Shown piece by piece: positions 61,207-64,000 of a stretch of 64,000 nucleotides of DNA (positions within the stretch are counted from its first letter, which is position 1; each line of letters begins with the position of its first letter). A model generated the notes under the pieces. It was not told the origin of the DNA. It ran no database searches and was given only the letters and a program-made list of their open reading frames with translations. This stretch comes from Phorcus lineatus (taxonomy: Eukaryota > Mollusca > Gastropoda > Trochida > Trochidae). The stretch is from assembly GCA_921293015.1 (NCBI GenBank), contig OV121094.1, positions 36,578,054 to 36,642,053 on the forward strand, written 5' to 3'. A program made the translations under genes and the position numbers.

Positions 61207-61583
61207 CTTCATAACATGAGACTTGTAAATTATAAAGGAATGAAGAGAATGCCATCAAATTACTCTGTAATAACATAATCGTAAAAAGTATCGCGAACAC
61301 AATTAATAACAAAAGTTAATAAAACATGATCATATCATAATAAATCATTCTTTGAAATGCAATCTCAGTCACATATTACCCAGTAGCAAAATATTACTGA
61401 AAAAACACGCAATTCTGCTTCATGGCTTTTTCATTCTTTTTTACATTGCTTTATCCTTAACAAAATTCAGGATACATTTGTATTTTTTTCAATGTTATCT
61501 TTTGTCCACATGTTAACAAAAGCATGTCATTTCACCTTTCAATCAGGCTGTTTTTAAATGTCTCGTGACGTTTCAAAATACAA

Positions 61584-61636
61584 ATTCCTGATTAGAAAGA
61601 AATTCCTGATTAGAAAGAAATTCCTGATTATTAAGT
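61584..61636. repeat. 18-bp tandem repeat
   Basis: ATTCCTGATTAGAAAGAA is present twice, followed by a diverged third copy (ATTCCTGATTATTAAG). Confidence 0.85.
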
Positions 61637-61839
61637 AATTTTTAAGACCAAATTGTGGTTTCAAAAGAGAATATAATACACCATTTTTCATTTTCCATCT
61701 CAGAGATCCATGTTGGTTTGGAAGTATCTGTTAGAATAGAGTAAGCAGTTCTTATTAGCCAGGAAAATAAAAGAGGAAACGGTGACAGCCATGCTTAGCT
61801 TTGACCTTTACTGTTAGGATAAAATGAATACATGACACA

Positions 61840-61877
61840 CGGTTATAATTGTAAATGCCGGTTATAATTGTAAATGC
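61840..61877. repeat. 19-bp tandem duplication
   Basis: CGGTTATAATTGTAAATGC is present twice, perfectly and head to tail. Confidence 0.9.
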
Positions 61878-62849
61878 CGTTATTATAGAAGATATATGCA
61901 ACTGAATACATATTAAACATATTTTGCTAGCTTGGTCTCTAAGTAATCTTGACCAAAAGGGTAACATACGGGGTTTTCACATCAACCGAAAGAGGAATCA
62001 TATAAAACATTTATAAAGGAGTACTCTTTTTTTTACAGGCAACATTTTTCTCCATATTCCAAAGGAGAACCGTTGAGAAAAATATAATTATAATTATATA
62101 ATTTTCAGTACCGCCAAATACAAGAAATTAAATTTTTAATTTAAGTTAATTTCCAAACATTTCAATATACTTCAAAATAGTTGTTCGAAACTTTTTTTGA
62201 GGAGGCGAAAAGGACGGTATCATGGGCATATATGAGAACCAAGAGAACAAACAACGAGACGGATAAGTCTATCATAGAATATATTATTGCAGAGTTAATT
62301 ATTAGACTTGGACAATCTTTGGGTTTTAATGTTTTTCTAATTCATTTAAAAGCGAAGAAAATAATACAGGGGCCGGGGATAAGTGTGTTTTTGTCCCTGT
62401 GTGACTCCTACAATACAAGGGAAAATGCGGATTGCTGTTTAAAACACATGCATGATTTAATATAAATATACATAGATTTCACGACCTATGCCATCTTTAC
62501 CTTGATCAACCAATTCCACAATGCTGCCCTCAGATATGATAACATTCTTTGACTCACTTACAGGTTAATCCCCCAATGGTAGCTGATTTCATTGCATAAT
62601 GAACTGTCATTAAACAATATTCGTATGAATAAGTAGCAGTCAGCCCTGTTTATTTTCAATATAAGAAAATAGAGTTCTCATTGCCATTATGTTATGCGGT
62701 AGCATTCACAAATATTATGTACAATATGGTCATATCAATATTATTGTTTTACAAAATGCATTCGTGTCAGTCAATAAAAAATATGAAATATTTCAAATTG
62801 TGACAGAAAAAAGCAAATCTTTCCCGTGAATTAAAAAAAGTATTTAAAA

Positions 62850-63170
62850 ATAAATTGCTATGTCTTCTTTGGATGCGGTTAAATGTTGTTGGCTGGATGA
62901 ATTCGTCAGACATTTTGCGCCAGAGGACATATAATGATAATATGATTGCTTGTAATACTGTTATTACGCCATTATTTGTCTACAAACTTATTTAAGCAAG
63001 AACTTGTATGCTTTTACTTAGTTCAGAAAAGTCAGTAAGGATGCCAAAATGCTAGACAGTATCACATATTGATTGAGGTTTGATTCCTCATATTTGATAG
63101 GTATTTGCGATAGCTGACGTTCATATTTCTGTTTGAAACACCCAGAGATCTTGTACTGGATATTATTTGT
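62850..63170. repeat. Block alpha, start of unit 7
   Basis: GCGGTTAAATGTTGTTGGCTGG, ATGAATTCGTCAGACATTT, GCCAGAG.ACATATAATGAT and TTTACTTAGTTCAGAAA match the alpha blocks at 9200, 22750 and 41200. The array therefore continues toward the right edge of the window. Confidence 0.75.
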
Positions 63171-63371
63171 TTACTGATAATGCTGACAGTATTCTTTATA
63201 CTTTATATAGGCCAGGAAAGATTTTTATCTGAAAGAATGTACAATACACTTCACTTGATACAACCTGTATTATATTCAGAGGGTCAAAAAAACGTGGTAC
63301 TGAACCTGATCATCAATAGCTGTAGATGGAACAACCAAGCATCATGCAAAATCAATTGGTGGCATTTTTTT

Positions 63372-63673
63372 CATCCTGCTAAATCAGGGTATATGAATCC
63401 GCTCTCGCTCCTTTATAATATCCTGATCTCTTTTCTTCGCTAGCTTTCTAACCAGCCAATGATACGACTCGCATCCAGCAACAGCGGTTCAACCCGGATA
63501 GAAAAATCCATTGAGTTCAAGAAAGTAGCTTCACGCTCCGTGCATAACATTTCATTGCTGAAATATTAATAGGTGAACTAAACCACGAATATTCTAGCTG
63601 ATCCAGCAATACGAGTTGTTTGGCCCGAAAGAGATCAGGGTACTAGGAAGAGGCGAGAGTGGTTTAGCAGGAT
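63372..63673. mobile_element. MITE with CATCCTGCT ends, copy 2
   Basis: CATCCTGCTAAATCAGGG at the left and GGTTTAGCAGGAT at the right are inverted. The centre (GCTTTCTAACCAGCCAATGA, CATCCAGCAACAGCGGTTC, AACCCGGATAG, AACATTTCATTG) matches 32143-32484. The right half of the 87-codon frame at 63180-63443 lies in this element. Confidence 0.75.
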
Positions 63674-64000
63674 TAAAATTTTTTGGGTAAACAGCTTTTA
63701 ATCCCGTGGGTTAGTTAAATTATTCATAAAACGTTACCAATATCGTTGTGTATTTTTTTAAAATTTTTTATTATAACTTAAAACTTGTTTTTTCTTGAAT
63801 AAATCATATATTTTCATTTTAATCATCTATAAGAACGTGCTACTGCCCCTTTAATCAGATGTACTACTAATCAGCCCTAACATTGACACATACAGTCATT
63901 TGCCTTGACTTTTTTGTTTTTCACCAAAAGAAATTTCTTGCCATTTGGAGTAAAATTTTCTAATTGTTTTATTCACATGTTCGTGCCTCTTTGGACCATT
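63674..64000. other. AT-rich right edge, nothing recognised
   Basis: No gene, RNA or repeat is visible beyond the MITE. A kinship with unit sequence is possible but too weak to claim. Confidence 0.4.

Larger units (their letters stand above)
58300..62840. repeat. Degenerate tandem unit 6 (shortened)
   Basis: Alpha with its left flank is seen at 58300-58600 (AAATTCTCTGATTGAT, AGGTCAGC.AGGATG). Iota is at 60540-60900 and the start of kappa at 61060-61110 (TAATCACTGTAAACAGTTCA). Beta to theta and lambda/mu were not recognised. A Tc1 fragment (59460), a MITE (60918) and a tRNA-like sequence (61138) interrupt it. Between 61640 and 62840 only short tandem repeats and an unassigned 94-codon frame (62181-62465) are visible. 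Confidence 0.45.

Noticed and set aside
62181..62465. 94-codon plus-strand frame (starts MFETFFEEAKRTV)
   Set aside because: The composition is slightly protein-like, but there is no recognisable domain, no splice or promoter signal and no paralogue in other units. It could be real and needs expression evidence.
1..64000. CRISPR arrays, operons, ribosome-binding sites, rRNA genes, phage genes
   Set aside because: Nothing of the kind is visible. The LINE/SINE/MITE content shows this is eukaryotic nuclear DNA.

Overview
The window looks like AT-rich, gene-poor nuclear DNA from a marine invertebrate, most likely a mollusc. The evidence is the repeat content: a SINE ending in an (ACTC)n tail after a 'GTTAAACCCCAA' stretch, a tRNA-headed SINE with a (CCTCA)n tail, the 'AAGGGAGGTAACTC' motif at 13055-13068, several LINE relics with CCHC C-termini, a tyrosine-recombinase retroelement and short CRE-bearing MITEs. 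I found no intact host protein gene. Nearly all open frames are chance frames or pieces of mobile elements. The only spliced-looking host-type coding segment is one GC-richer exon at 43654-43798.

Layout. 1-8940 is unique-looking AT-rich DNA carrying one SINE with a perfect 13-bp target-site duplication (875-1198) and one long LINE (2742-5144) whose reverse-transcriptase frame is broken by a single shift. From about 8990 to the right edge, the DNA appears to be a strongly decayed tandem array with a period of about 9-10 kb. The same non-coding blocks (named alpha, beta, gamma, delta, epsilon, zeta, eta, theta, iota, kappa, lambda, mu here) recur in the same order, for example gamma-delta at 14550/14920, 24880/25290, 33740/34110 and 50660/51130. 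Later insertions differ from unit to unit.

Insertions into the array, left to right: a CR1/Jockey-like LINE relic lying exactly between two halves of a 30-bp minisatellite (9661-11162), a DIRS/Ngaro-like relic (11175-12815), a 115-bp near-identical inverted pair (12936/14606), a palindromic CRE-bearing MITE (16002, second copy 57803), a (CATA)n tract (18187), a MITE family (32143, second copy 63372), tRNA-derived SINEs (31881, 35271, 40425, 42213), a foldback element with 23-bp repeats in its loop (36363-36572), two LINE 3' ends (38711, 40636), two more copies of the first SINE (39421, 47481), two Tc1/mariner relics (51290, 59460), another LINE RT relic (53540), and a tRNA-Arg-like sequence (61138).

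I see no genes working together as a pathway. The main biological interest is the multi-copy array itself and the weak traces of coding sequence inside its units: a minus-strand pseudo-exon at 15144-15254 with a paralogue near 25540, and a short conserved ATG context downstream of a CAG in the eta blocks. All similarities were aligned by eye and identities are estimates.
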